Of a DNA stretch of 32,641 bases, positions 10,701 to 15,943 are shown in pieces. Within the stretch, counting starts at the first letter, position 1. Each line of letters opens with the position of its first letter. This DNA comes from Acidobacteriota bacterium (lineage in GTDB: Bacteria; Acidobacteriota; Terriglobia; Terriglobales; Acidobacteriaceae), in NCBI GenBank assembly GCA_021781495.1, contig JAJXWS010000039.1:1-32641 (forward strand). The letters are read 5' to 3'. A program made the translations under genes and the position numbers. The notes beneath the pieces are model-generated. The model saw nothing but the letters and a program-made list of their open reading frames with translations, was not told the DNA's origin and did no database searches.

Positions 10701-10869
10701 GGGACTGCCGAACCTGCTGGCGAATGGGACGGTTGCACTGTCGGTTGGCGGAATCTCTCCCGGTACATGGAGCTTCAAGCTTCAGGCATCGGGCGCGGGC
10801 AACTTCCAATCGCTCACCAGCAGCCAGATCGCAGACCTGATTTTGGAACTGCAGTTTACGGCGACTTGA
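1798..10869 (+). CDS. Tc toxin A-subunit-like giant protein (TTR-like / VRP1 / neuraminidase-like / TcB-binding)
   Basis: 3023 residues; insecticidal TcA proteins are usually about 2,300-2,600. Residues about 5-100 form a transthyretin/carboxypeptidase-regulatory-like beta-sandwich (VSGVVTDASGKGV...DGRYSF). Around 562-590 is the VRP1-type motif DYCEVDDC (Cys570, Cys575) followed by SILSPAAYLTDLLLWL. Around 1462-1560 is the ABC-toxin N-region (LFDYFLIDTQMSSCMATSR, then WSWMQRYRLWQADREIFLWP). It leads into the neuraminidase-like region at about 1580-1720. A glycine-rich linker (about 2259-2268) precedes KIPPNTQLLKVWQTIDDRMY, LRHCLSLSGQPLLLPLF and the alpha-helical channel. A long coiled-coil segment runs about 2526-2590. 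FQYEL and DYPGHYQRQLKRVSVTV in the last 400 residues belong to the TcA/TcB-binding domain. In known Tc toxins TcA is the pentameric receptor-binding injector for a TcB-TcC cocoon. No TcB or TcC lies here, and no signal peptide is visible. The family call is secure; toxin function is inferred. Confidence 0.9.
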   Translation: MDSDDKRYQVSGVVTDASGKGVERASVTLWWQQIRERVRLAHGHTGEDGRYSFHYQIPEDAPGKVLLLVEAQGGRLKAPLTSPLTAATGNLSINLAEAPADPSQYGTLLAAISPVIQGLKLTDLVENDEHKDISFLAAETGNGIEQVMRLVVAAHLEQTTSITAPAWFAFLVLRVPASLPPSLLAASQNFTLIDVLVQHISALIAAVDSAQQTSTLQNAVASGVIPQATSTQIERIVAALQSLRQSNLLGNPYQTGKTTLGQLLSTAGLAQEKHTAFAQALVQNTQPLEIFWTTLADGKHGFTPQEVAAVRQTLSIGAFVKNSLPLITSLQQDFASGAYKNLSDLAKLSQADWLKRIQGSGAEAVPGNITAQDPATTFAKETYDRLTSAYPTAALSTRIEAFVPQAQQRPLNTFFLNNSTLDLRRQNIQMYLNQAGSAAFTGIPEDEKNAVLAHVNAMQRVLRIVPHVDMAQTLLTAGITSATSISVMGKQQFVTKMVQAGALAADAYKTYAMASKRYAGVIAMYTQFNQSFAGLWPHAFGPQEPDGEAINNAIAQNATLKALFGSQDYCEVDDCTSILSPAAYLTDLLLWLSRRTYGITGYPNALEALRARRPDLLNLLLNCPNTDTPLPYIDVVNELLADTINPPKPAAWRQTTLSADLLRAAPDPANANPGADTALLNAVYPRMLPYDGSLDLLRRVLAKSNVALWQLRQAFLPLHGAITTAQQLPIAGERFGVSLPERNLITTAATAAMLQRVWNTANPTVDLAQVDVFLSAASLTYEQLLELIEVVWARGGGAPLTIQGINDACDTSKETLSPLDAGRLDLIHRFLRLWSRTGWKMWELDLLLSAPGIGDPALAPQTFANLFTMRQLLDATGLSVVELQAFYQTIDTGSHRDPDGTQTTPFYASLFLNPTFTPDAALQVGNLDGTVDLATHAPAIQAALQLSADDTTTLLGLTDNHRTLDNLSLIYRVAMLARVLQLSLSDMQAIGPVPITNVFTTPAATLAFIQRARNIASAGFTVDQMNYVLTTTPAKTGITDTQVQAAVASVIAAMQKVQQSVYGGGDPPFTALGKQLAQLAPSTDPTKPSLSDAAQMKTALAIVDGSFSGGDPARTNFINAQFALFMNAAQLANAVTTLVPLVAAATGAALDTRANLLLTPLVQYLTQKQVIAAVASALSLAADSASYLMSTLTVPQLPPSTETLLTALTDPELLQQPIPAAVQSAANNSIRLLNKVGFIAAQLHLVAADLRWMVPNAAVYGGVDLANLPVLTGQANQSIDQLLATVLLVQLNRAFTALLNTTLSPPPAITSLTSMLSAVANNAFATDAAAQAAFAGISGALPADITSLATSIGISLAAGDWANLATYNRLRTLLQMSNATNGSGDALSLWAEEASPMTLASIAALAAIKGATSSAAWLTVVQSLNDPLRQDRRDALVAYLTAQRNTGVVPWTPMPWGTDSNSLFDYFLIDTQMSSCMATSRVVQAYETVQLFVERCLMNLEAAVAVDATKDDGWDYWSWMQRYRLWQADREIFLWPENWLIEADRPNRSEIFDTLIQEARQTNGTATGLEPVVLNYIDRLDQIAHLRVCGMCQDPVTPATHVVARTQTDPPTYYHRIFKDNAWTPWVKIPLNIKSHQVVPVIHRRCLYLFWIEVMVANEPQQKVPAAQGSTSTSVNAPPARHIEIRVGSSSYRNDKWTAATHAAGTLYDAPFILLDPQADTTPRAIEALYSIKVNLPTSVNRTDLWVEVFRYKAYSYTYSEGIGWTKGKSPSEQEISQRVFSGVFDSLAQNFERLTSYSSFWIESDMSGPGYSGSLKLDVTIQGSAEHIGRAVFDGRFEALEMRNMAVILQGLFIYNYLSYAQAHYGHEAEKLTELAGTDNDLHHDAGLVPKTGALVTLPVAPGSPTGIPLNFTTTISPYEQNSGPLLWTAQAPYAVIGPDTDLQFDPGNDFVYTDPKRAYFVQAVRWYEYGSQWRPVAPSNPSQVPFQIRYTFHRFYHPYTNLFWHEIFNGGLPALYQPALQAAPAKVDPSHTDDFSFKSTYNPVPGRVHWGEDGEIIDFARSAPYSVYNWELFFHVPYYIAQSLKQNQQFDDALAWLQYIFNPTAPGPLPEPRRFWVTLPFSTLTSAQVAKQNINNLLMAVNQNDSDAMGQVQSWQANPFNPFLVADLRPVAYMKAVVMAYVNTLIAKADYLFASTSRENLSEAMLLLVRASEIMGPLPQAVPPPDRADASFLTLQPELDAFANAMVTIENLLPADGGGTGGGGGAMPPPETFYFKIPPNTQLLKVWQTIDDRMYKLRHCLSLSGQPLLLPLFDAPLDPGLLAAAEAAGMDLSSILGDLSAPLPNYRYDVLYGQAVKFCDTVRTFGSQLLAALEKKDADDLALLLPTLQQQLLVEQNQIFQWQLDAANERLAAIGQSIAVQQLRNSFYTQHASQFVNDSEQTSIDRQNLMLAGYELIAAEYVLAGILFGIPNFLIGASGFGGSPVASGALGGRDFGEGAKAGANFMKTLGTIFDRQAKLGKEVGGYQQRKDKWNEQASEAQIEIERLTHEQSAASLAVQIATQQQTDHQTMIDNLQQQIDFLTNKFTNAALYDWMASKLSDVYFQSYQMAYAMAKRAERTFQYELALPTASFIQFGYWDSLHKGLLAGESLMTDLHRMQASYLDLNVRRYEISRIVSLASLPPGQAGQPAPILQLLSTGACDFELPESLYDRDYPGHYQRQLKRVSVTVVYTSPGKNDNVMCKFTLVKNKVRMNTNLNTGGGDPYAESPLGSDTNRFAYQYGAVQSVVTSQAQDDPGLFENQIHYQISDPRYLPFEGAGAISDWHLELPPNNQIDVAAVSDVLIHVLYSALDGGPDFASKATTWAATQPQFTTKLFSAANDFAAPPPTVANPYPVTPWQAFLATPQGGADQVLTLAINATRFPIWTRGKTVKIVGMNVYAVSWTGGSFQLQPQAPLPTTNVALNSPGLPNLLANGTVALSVGGISPGTWSFKLQASGAGNFQSLTSSQIADLILELQFTAT

Positions 10870-10871
10870 AA

Positions 10872-11252
10872 ATGAGCACGACAGCAACACATCTCGTGCC
10901 ACAGGACGTGCTGCAGCGGCTGGTGTGCTCGCTGGCGCCGGATAGCGTGATGCTGTTTGGATCGCGAGCGCGAGCGTCGGCGCGTGCGGTGAGTGACATC
11001 GACCTGCTGCTGGTGGGCACGTGGACGATGGATCGCGCATACTTGCTGCGCCATGCGCGGCGCCTGGTGGCGCACAGCTTCCCGCACGTGGATCTCGTGC
11101 TGTGTACGCAAGAGGAGATTCGAATGGCGAAAACCGACGGCGCACCCTTTCTGCAGTCGATACTGGAGAAGGGCGTGCTCATTTACGATCGGACTGAATC
11201 TGCAGATACAGCTCAGCATCGAGGGTTTGACGCGTTCACAGCCGGCGAATGA
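10872..11252 (+). CDS. minimal nucleotidyltransferase (MNT, pol-beta fold) protein
   Basis: 126 residues, starting 2 bases after the TGA of the TcA-like gene, so the two are almost certainly co-transcribed and translationally coupled. The signature GSRARASARAVSDIDLLL carries the G-S motif and the paired catalytic aspartates (D-I-D). A third acidic residue follows in HVDLVL. All metal-binding positions of an active nucleotidyltransferase are therefore present. The MNT family includes MntA/HepT-type antitoxins, which AMPylate a HEPN RNase, and antibiotic-modifying enzymes. No HEPN partner gene is adjacent. Its role beside a Tc-like protein is unknown: it could modify the giant protein or a target, or be a solitary remnant of a toxin-antitoxin pair. 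The 3' end overlaps the end of a convergent gene fragment. Confidence 0.85.
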   Translation: MSTTATHLVPQDVLQRLVCSLAPDSVMLFGSRARASARAVSDIDLLLVGTWTMDRAYLLRHARRLVAHSFPHVDLVLCTQEEIRMAKTDGAPFLQSILEKGVLIYDRTESADTAQHRGFDAFTAGE

Positions 11253-11451
11253 GGAGTTCGCGCTCGTAGATCATCTCCGGAGGAAGATGATCATGCAGGG
11301 CGATAAACAATTCCTCGTGATCCATCACCTCGCGCTTCCATGCTTCGCGGTTAACGTTTTCCAGTTCTTCAAACTGCTCTTCAGAAAAGTCGATCCCATC
11401 CCACTGGACATCCTCAAAGCACGGCACCCAGCCGATTCTCAGAGCAGGCAT
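11236..11451 (-). pseudogene. C-terminal fragment resembling GTP-dependent phosphoenolpyruvate carboxykinase
   Basis: About 71 residues from an in-frame ATG at 11451 (an open frame continues to 11541). The visible stretch IGWVPCFEDVQWDGIDF, then SEEQFEELENVNREAWKREV and HEELFIALHDHLPPEMIY, reads like the last 70 residues of PckG-type GTP-PEPCK. In that family a (L/I)GW-x-P-x-ED-x-x-W-x-GLDF segment is followed by an AW(K/R)-E helix and a final LPKE-helix. Similarity stops abruptly just before GWVP, and the N-terminal 500-odd residues with kinase and GTP-binding motifs are absent. It is most likely a decayed or duplicated tail stranded at an insertion boundary. It could instead be a small conserved hypothetical gene. 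There is no clear Shine-Dalgarno before 11451. The assignment is from memory of family sequence, not a search. Confidence 0.55.
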
Positions 11452-11592
11452 GAAGCGGAAAACTGGGCAGATCCCCTGAAACTCCAAGCCTGCACCTCTA
11501 CTTCCGCAAGCTACTGGAGTGCGTCTGATCCTGCCTTGCATCTCACGGCAGGGAATTCGCTGACTTTCAGCCCAAAAATTAAGAGTTCAATT

Positions 11593-11612
11593 GATGTGAC
11601 GGCCGTCACATC
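11593..11612. promoter_or_regulatory. CRP-type perfect palindrome upstream of hydrogenase operon
   Basis: GATGTGACGGCCGTCACATC is a perfect 20-base inverted repeat. It contains TGTGA-N6-TCACA, and the extended ATGTGA-N6-TCACAT matches the canonical CRP site at every specified position. Its centre is about 127 bases before the hyaA start. Two further elements follow: CACGTAACGTG (11629-11639) and TGTGATCTCACA (11670-11681, same arms with a 2-base spacer). A -10-like TGTTAT at 11656-11661 would place the palindrome near -65, close to a class I CRP geometry. The most likely reading is an activator site for a Crp/Fnr-family regulator. Confidence 0.65.
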
Positions 11613-11729
11613 CGGGTGCGATTCAGATCACGTAACGTGCCTTCGTTCGCCGAAGTGTTATAGGCCAATTGTGATCTCACAGGAAAGCCATGGCCAATCT
11701 CCGGCGCCTCCACGATGAGCGAGGTAGGA

Positions 11730-12818
11730 ATGAGTCAATCCATTTGGCAGTCGATGGAAAAGAAGGGCTATAGCCGCAGAGAGTTTCTGCAGTTTTGTGC
11801 GGCGGCAGCCACCATAGCCGGGTTGGGAAAGTCCGGCGTGGCCGAGGTCGTTTCCGCATTTGAGAAGAAAGAGAAGCCGGCGGTGGTGTGGATGCACTTT
11901 CAGGAGTGCACCTGCTGCAGCGAATCGTTCATCCGCGCGTCGCACCCAATCGTGCTGGACGTGCTGCTGGATGTGCTCTCACTGAACTACACCGAAACCC
12001 TGATGGCGGCCTCCGGCTTTCAGGCGGAAAAAAGCCTGAACGATACCATCCAGAACAACAAGGGCAAGTACATCGTTCTGGTGGAAGGCGCCGTTCCCAC
12101 GCAGGACGGCGGAGTTTACTGCATGATCGGCGGCAAGACGGCCGAGTCCATTCTGCAGACAGTGGCCAAGGATGCCGCGGCGGTTGTTGCCTGGGGCAGT
12201 TGCGCGTCCAACGGATGCGTCCAGGCAGCCAAGCCTAATCCCACCGGGGCCACGCCCATCTACAAGCTTGTAGACAAGCCGGTCATCAACGTGCCCGGCT
12301 GCCCGCCTATCGCCGACGTAATGATGGGTGTTGTAACGCATCTGCTGGTGCTTGGCCAGGTGCCCGCCCTGGATAGCCTGAATCGGCCCAAAGAGTTCTA
12401 TGGACGGCGCGTTCACGACACCTGCTATCGGCGCCCGAACTACGACGCCGGCCTGTTTGTGGAGAGTTGGGACGACGAAGGCGCGCGCAAGGGTTATTGC
12501 CTGTACAAGATGGGCTGTAAGGGTCCGGTCACGTACAACGCCTGCTCTGTAGTGAAGTGGAATGAGGGCACAAGCTATCCCATTCAGTCCGGTCATGGCT
12601 GCATTGGCTGCAGTGAAGAAGGCTTCTGGGACAATGGCTCTTTCTATAAGCATCTGCCTTCGTTCCCTGGCTTTGGAATCGAAAGCACTGCGGACACAGT
12701 GGGCACGGTGGTGGGAGTGGCTACCCTGGCTGGCGTTGCCGCTCACGCAGTGGTAACGAACGTGCGCAAGAAACAGGTACTGGCAGAAGTTCACGCAGAG
12801 GAACAGAAGGAGTCGTAG
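11730..12818 (+). CDS. hyaA: [NiFe]-hydrogenase small subunit, O2-tolerant type
   Basis: 362 residues from the ATG at 11730, chosen because GAGG at 11721-11724 sits 5 bases upstream; an in-frame ATG at 11715 is possible. A Tat signal (SRREFLQF, Arg16-Arg17) exports the folded heterodimer. The proximal-cluster ligands read ECTCCSES (Cys60, 62, 63) and GSCASNGC (Cys158, Cys163), with a further Cys in VPGCPP. Cys62 and Cys163 equal the supernumerary Cys19 and Cys120 of E. coli Hyd-1 / Ralstonia MBH (offset 43). They predict a 4Fe-3S cluster and O2 tolerance. Distal and medial cluster cysteines (HDTC, YCLYKMGC, GHGCIGCSE) are present. A C-terminal hydrophobic helix (VGTVVGVATLAGVAAHAVV) anchors the protein in the membrane. 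It is the first gene of a four-gene operon for H2 uptake. Confidence 0.95.
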   Translation: MSQSIWQSMEKKGYSRREFLQFCAAAATIAGLGKSGVAEVVSAFEKKEKPAVVWMHFQECTCCSESFIRASHPIVLDVLLDVLSLNYTETLMAASGFQAEKSLNDTIQNNKGKYIVLVEGAVPTQDGGVYCMIGGKTAESILQTVAKDAAAVVAWGSCASNGCVQAAKPNPTGATPIYKLVDKPVINVPGCPPIADVMMGVVTHLLVLGQVPALDSLNRPKEFYGRRVHDTCYRRPNYDAGLFVESWDDEGARKGYCLYKMGCKGPVTYNACSVVKWNEGTSYPIQSGHGCIGCSEEGFWDNGSFYKHLPSFPGFGIESTADTVGTVVGVATLAGVAAHAVVTNVRKKQVLAEVHAEEQKES

Positions 12819-12824
12819 GGCAGA

Positions 12825-14537
12825 ATGACACGAGTCGTCGTCGATCCGATCACACGAATTGAAGGCCACCTGCGCATTGAGGCGGTGGTCGAGAACGGCG
12901 TCATTACCGACGCGTACAGCGCCGGCACCATGGTGCGCGGCCTGGAGAAGATTCTCATTGGCCGCGATCCCCGCGATGCCTGGGCCATCACGGAGCGCGT
13001 GTGCGGCGTGTGCACCACGGTGCACGCACTCACCAGCGTACGCGCGGTTGAAAGCGCCCTCGGCATCGCCATCCCGCCCACTGCGGAGATCATTCGCAAC
13101 ATCATGATGACCACGCAGTACGTGCAGGATCACGTGATCCACTTCTATCACCTGCACGCGCTGGATTGGGTCGATATCGTGAACGCGCTCAAGGCCGACC
13201 CGAAGAAGGCCGCAGAGTTGGCCAGTTCCTACTCCAAGTGGGACAAGAACACGCCCGCTTATTTCTCCGCGGTACAGGACAAGATCAAAGCCTTTGCCGC
13301 GAGCGGGTTGGGCATCTTTGCCAACGGCTACTGGGGACATCCGGCCTACAAGCTGCCGCCCGAGGTGAACCTCATCGCCGTGGCACACTATCTTGATGCG
13401 CTGGAGTGGCAGAAGGAAATCGTCAAGATTCATGCGGTGTTCGGTGGCAAGAATCCACATCCGAACTATCTCGTCGGTGGCGTGCCCTGTTCGATCAACA
13501 CCAATGAGGTGGCGGCCATCAACTCTGAGCGGCTCAACCTGGTCTCGCGCCTCATCACGCAGGCCAATGAGTTTGTGAATGAGGTCTACATTCCCGATGT
13601 GCTTGCGGTTGCCGGTTTCTACAAGGATTGGGCACAGTGGGGTGGCGGGCTGACGAACTACCTGAGCTATGGCGAGTTTCCCACCAAGGGATACAACCAG
13701 CCAGAGTCCTTCCGCTATCCGCGCGGCGTCGTCCTGAATCGCGACCTGAGCACAGTGCATCCGGTGAACGCGCGCAATCCGCAGGAGATCAAGGAGTACA
13801 TCGCTCACTCCTGGTACAGCTACGAGGGCGGCGACAATACCGGCCTCCATCCGTGGAGCGGCGAGACAAAGCTGAACTATACCGGCCCCAGGCCACCCTT
13901 CGAGACACTGGAAGGGCACGACAAGTATTCGTTCCTCAAGACGCCTCGATGGAATGAAAATCCCATGGAGGTGGGCCCGCTGGCACGCCTTATCGTCGCG
14001 TATGCGGCAGGCCACTCCGATGTTAAGGAACTGGTCGGCGAGACCCTGGGCAAGCTCAACGTGCCGGTGGCTGCGCTCTTCAGCACGCTGGGCCGCACCG
14101 CAGCTCGCGCCCTGGATGCCGCGCTGGCCATGACATGGCTGAAAGACTACTTTGACCAGCTCATGGAGCACGTGAAGATCAATGAGGTCTCCACCTTCAA
14201 CGGGCAGATGTGGGAGCCGAAGACCTGGCCCACCGATGCCGAAGGAGTGGGGCTGACCGAAGCTCCCCGCGGTGCGCTGGCGCACTTCATCAAGATTCAC
14301 AACGGCGCCATCGAGAACTATCAGCTCGTGGTGCCGACGACGTGGAACGGCTCGCCGCGCGATGCTCGCCAGCAGCGCTCATCTTTCGAGCAGGCGCTGA
14401 TTGGCACGCCTGTTGCCAATCTCGAACAGCCGGTGGAGATTCTGCGCACCATCCATTCCTTTGATCCGTGCCTGGCCTGCGCCGTACATCTTTACGATCC
14501 GCAGGGAAGGCACCTCCACCAGGTTTCCTTCGAGTGA
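12825..14537 (+). CDS. hyaB: [NiFe]-hydrogenase large subunit
   Basis: 570 residues, starting 6 bases after the small-subunit stop. It holds the Ni-Fe(CN)2CO site. The N-terminal motif is RVCGVC (Cys60, Cys63) and the C-terminal motif is DPCLACAVH (Cys549, Cys552, His555). The 15 residues after His555 (LYDPQGRHLHQVSFE) are the extension removed by the maturation protease once nickel is inserted; that protease is encoded two genes downstream. Length and motifs match the membrane-bound uptake group (group 1). The N-terminal VDPITRIEGHLRIE box is typical. It acts with the small subunit at the outer face of the cytoplasmic membrane to oxidise H2. Its TGA overlaps the next start (ATGA). Confidence 0.96.
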   Translation: MTRVVVDPITRIEGHLRIEAVVENGVITDAYSAGTMVRGLEKILIGRDPRDAWAITERVCGVCTTVHALTSVRAVESALGIAIPPTAEIIRNIMMTTQYVQDHVIHFYHLHALDWVDIVNALKADPKKAAELASSYSKWDKNTPAYFSAVQDKIKAFAASGLGIFANGYWGHPAYKLPPEVNLIAVAHYLDALEWQKEIVKIHAVFGGKNPHPNYLVGGVPCSINTNEVAAINSERLNLVSRLITQANEFVNEVYIPDVLAVAGFYKDWAQWGGGLTNYLSYGEFPTKGYNQPESFRYPRGVVLNRDLSTVHPVNARNPQEIKEYIAHSWYSYEGGDNTGLHPWSGETKLNYTGPRPPFETLEGHDKYSFLKTPRWNENPMEVGPLARLIVAYAAGHSDVKELVGETLGKLNVPVAALFSTLGRTAARALDAALAMTWLKDYFDQLMEHVKINEVSTFNGQMWEPKTWPTDAEGVGLTEAPRGALAHFIKIHNGAIENYQLVVPTTWNGSPRDARQQRSSFEQALIGTPVANLEQPVEILRTIHSFDPCLACAVHLYDPQGRHLHQVSFE

Positions 14538-15268
14538 TGCCCATGAGCACTTCCGGAGAACCCGTTCGCGATGTCTTTCGCTCCAATGGCCACGGACCCA
14601 CCGAATACCGGCGCGTCTATGTCTGGGAGCTCCCGGTCCGCGCGTACCACTGGATCAATGCCGCGGCACTGGTCGCTCTCTGTATCACCGGCTACCTCAT
14701 CGGACATCCCTTTCACCTGCTCTATACGCCGGAAGCATATCAGCAGTACTGGTTTGGCTGGGTTCGCTTCATTCATTTCACCTCGGCCTGGATCTACATC
14801 ATTAACTTCTTTGCACGCATCTACTGGGGCTTCGTTGGCAACAGATACGCCCAGCTGAAGAACTTTATCCCGCTGAAGAGATGGCAGCGGCAGGAGATTG
14901 TGGAAGTAATCAAAGCCGACGTATTACAGACAAAGTTGCATGGCCCCATTTCCACCGGCCACAACTCTCTCGCTGCCTTGATTTACTTCCTTACGTTCAT
15001 CGTGTTCCTCCTTCAGATGATCACCGGCTTTGCCCTCTACGCGCCCATGAGTACGGCGTGGCTACCGCATCTCTTCGCATGGGTCGTGCCTCTGCTTGGT
15101 GGAGACTTCGGTGTCCGCTTCTGGCACCACATCTTCCTCTGGTTCTTCGTCTGCTTCGTCATCATCCACATCTACCTCGCCTTCTATCACGACTACATTG
15201 AAGGCCGTGGCACCATCTCCTCTATCGTTGGAGGATGGAAGTTCGAGCGGGTGAAGAATGACAAGTAG
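14537..15268 (+). CDS. hyaC: Ni/Fe-hydrogenase b-type cytochrome subunit
   Basis: 243 residues from the ATG at 14537, which overlaps the large-subunit stop; ATG 14543 is an alternative. It is an integral di-heme cytochrome b that accepts electrons from the small subunit and passes them to quinone. Four hydrophobic segments are evident. The first starts at VRAYHWINAAALVAL (His38). The second is FIHFTSAWIYIINFFARIYW. The third is ALIYFLTFIVFLLQMITGFA. The fourth is FWHHIFLWFFVCFVIIHIYL. Histidines at their ends are the expected heme ligands. The C-terminal GRGTISSIVGGWKFE is typical of the HyaC/HupC family. The gene overlaps the following protease gene by 11 bases, consistent with tight co-translation. 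Confidence 0.93.
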   Translation: MPMSTSGEPVRDVFRSNGHGPTEYRRVYVWELPVRAYHWINAAALVALCITGYLIGHPFHLLYTPEAYQQYWFGWVRFIHFTSAWIYIINFFARIYWGFVGNRYAQLKNFIPLKRWQRQEIVEVIKADVLQTKLHGPISTGHNSLAALIYFLTFIVFLLQMITGFALYAPMSTAWLPHLFAWVVPLLGGDFGVRFWHHIFLWFFVCFVIIHIYLAFYHDYIEGRGTISSIVGGWKFERVKNDK

Positions 15269-15737
15269 CCCGGGCAAGACTCTGATTCTCGGCCTTGGCA
15301 ACGTGCTCATGGCGGATGAGGGCGTGGGCGTGCATGTCGTGCGCAGGCTGGAGCAATTGAGTCTGCCCGAAGGCGTGGAATGTCTCGACGGCGGCACCGG
15401 CGGCTTCACGCTGCTGGAGCCGCTTCAGAGCGCTGACCACATTGTGCTGATTGACGCTGCGGCCGACGGCAACGCACCCGGCACGGTCACGCGCACCACG
15501 CCGCGATTCTCCCGGGACTATCCACCCACGCTGACGGCACACGATGTAGGCGTGAAGGATCTGCTCGACGTGTTCTACATCCAGGGTGGCGGACCCGATG
15601 TGACTCTCTACGCCATTACCATCCATCCCCAGCAGCCCATTTCGATGAGCCTCTCAGATCCGATAGACCGGGCTGCCGAGGAAGCGGTTCAATGCATCCT
15701 TGCAGAACTGCAAGTAGAGGCTTTGCCGGCCTGTTAA
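15258..15737 (+). CDS. hyaD: hydrogenase maturation protease (HyaD/HupD, peptidase M52)
   Basis: 159 residues. The N-terminus is LILGLGNVLMADEGVGVHV, the family signature with the acidic nickel-sensing residue (Glu21). A second acidic site lies in IVLIDAAADG, and the His ligand is in TAHDVGVKDLL. These correspond to the Glu16/Asp62/His93 nickel site of E. coli HybD. The enzyme clips the C-terminal peptide of the large subunit after nickel insertion. It starts inside the cytochrome gene (11-base overlap). The general hypABCDEF maturation genes are not in this window and must lie elsewhere. Its stop codon meets the end of a convergent small ORF. Confidence 0.93.
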   Translation: MTSSPGKTLILGLGNVLMADEGVGVHVVRRLEQLSLPEGVECLDGGTGGFTLLEPLQSADHIVLIDAAADGNAPGTVTRTTPRFSRDYPPTLTAHDVGVKDLLDVFYIQGGGPDVTLYAITIHPQQPISMSLSDPIDRAAEEAVQCILAELQVEALPAC

Positions 15738-15943
15738 GCACAAGGCATCCCTGCACAGACGCACTGACAAACGGCCTCTCGCTCCCTGGCGATGTCGAGC
15801 CATTGATGTAGAAAGTGTGCGGCTGTCCGCTCGCCGGTGACGGCAAGACCGAAGTCGGTTTGGTAAAGCGAATCGAACTCGACAGAAGATACGCCCCGGT
15901 ATTTCGCAAGCCAGCCTTCGTCTGTGGCTTGATGCTTAGCCAT
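15734..15943 (-). CDS. small hypothetical ORF, 69 residues, coupled to the TRIC-like gene
   Basis: The frame starts at an ATG overlapping the TAA of the upstream membrane-protein gene (TAATG), a classic re-initiation arrangement, and ends exactly where hyaD ends (4-base convergent overlap). It fills the only space between the two operons. The predicted protein contains EGWLAKYRGVSSVEFDSLY and ERTAAHFLHQWLDIARERE, a charged, helical-looking composition, with four Cys/Met-rich residues at the end. I do not recognise a family. There is no independent Shine-Dalgarno, so expression would depend on coupling. It may be a chance frame. Confidence 0.35.
   Translation of the reverse strand: MAKHQATDEGWLAKYRGVSSVEFDSLYQTDFGLAVTGERTAAHFLHQWLDIAREREAVCQCVCAGMPCA

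Noticed and set aside
9892-11145. 417-codon minus-strand frame opposite the 3' end of the TcA-like gene and the MNT gene
   Set aside because: Arginine/proline-rich shadow of two well-supported plus-strand genes, with no family motif.
10872-11451. Considered the MNT gene plus the convergent small ORF as an MNT/HEPN toxin-antitoxin pair
   Set aside because: The small ORF lies on the opposite strand, lacks the HEPN R-x4-6-H motif and looks like a PEPCK tail.
11979-14300. 773-codon minus-strand open frame opposite the hydrogenase genes
   Set aside because: It is antisense to hyaA/hyaB, whose motifs are unmistakable. It arises from GC-rich codon bias, and its translation shows no domain.
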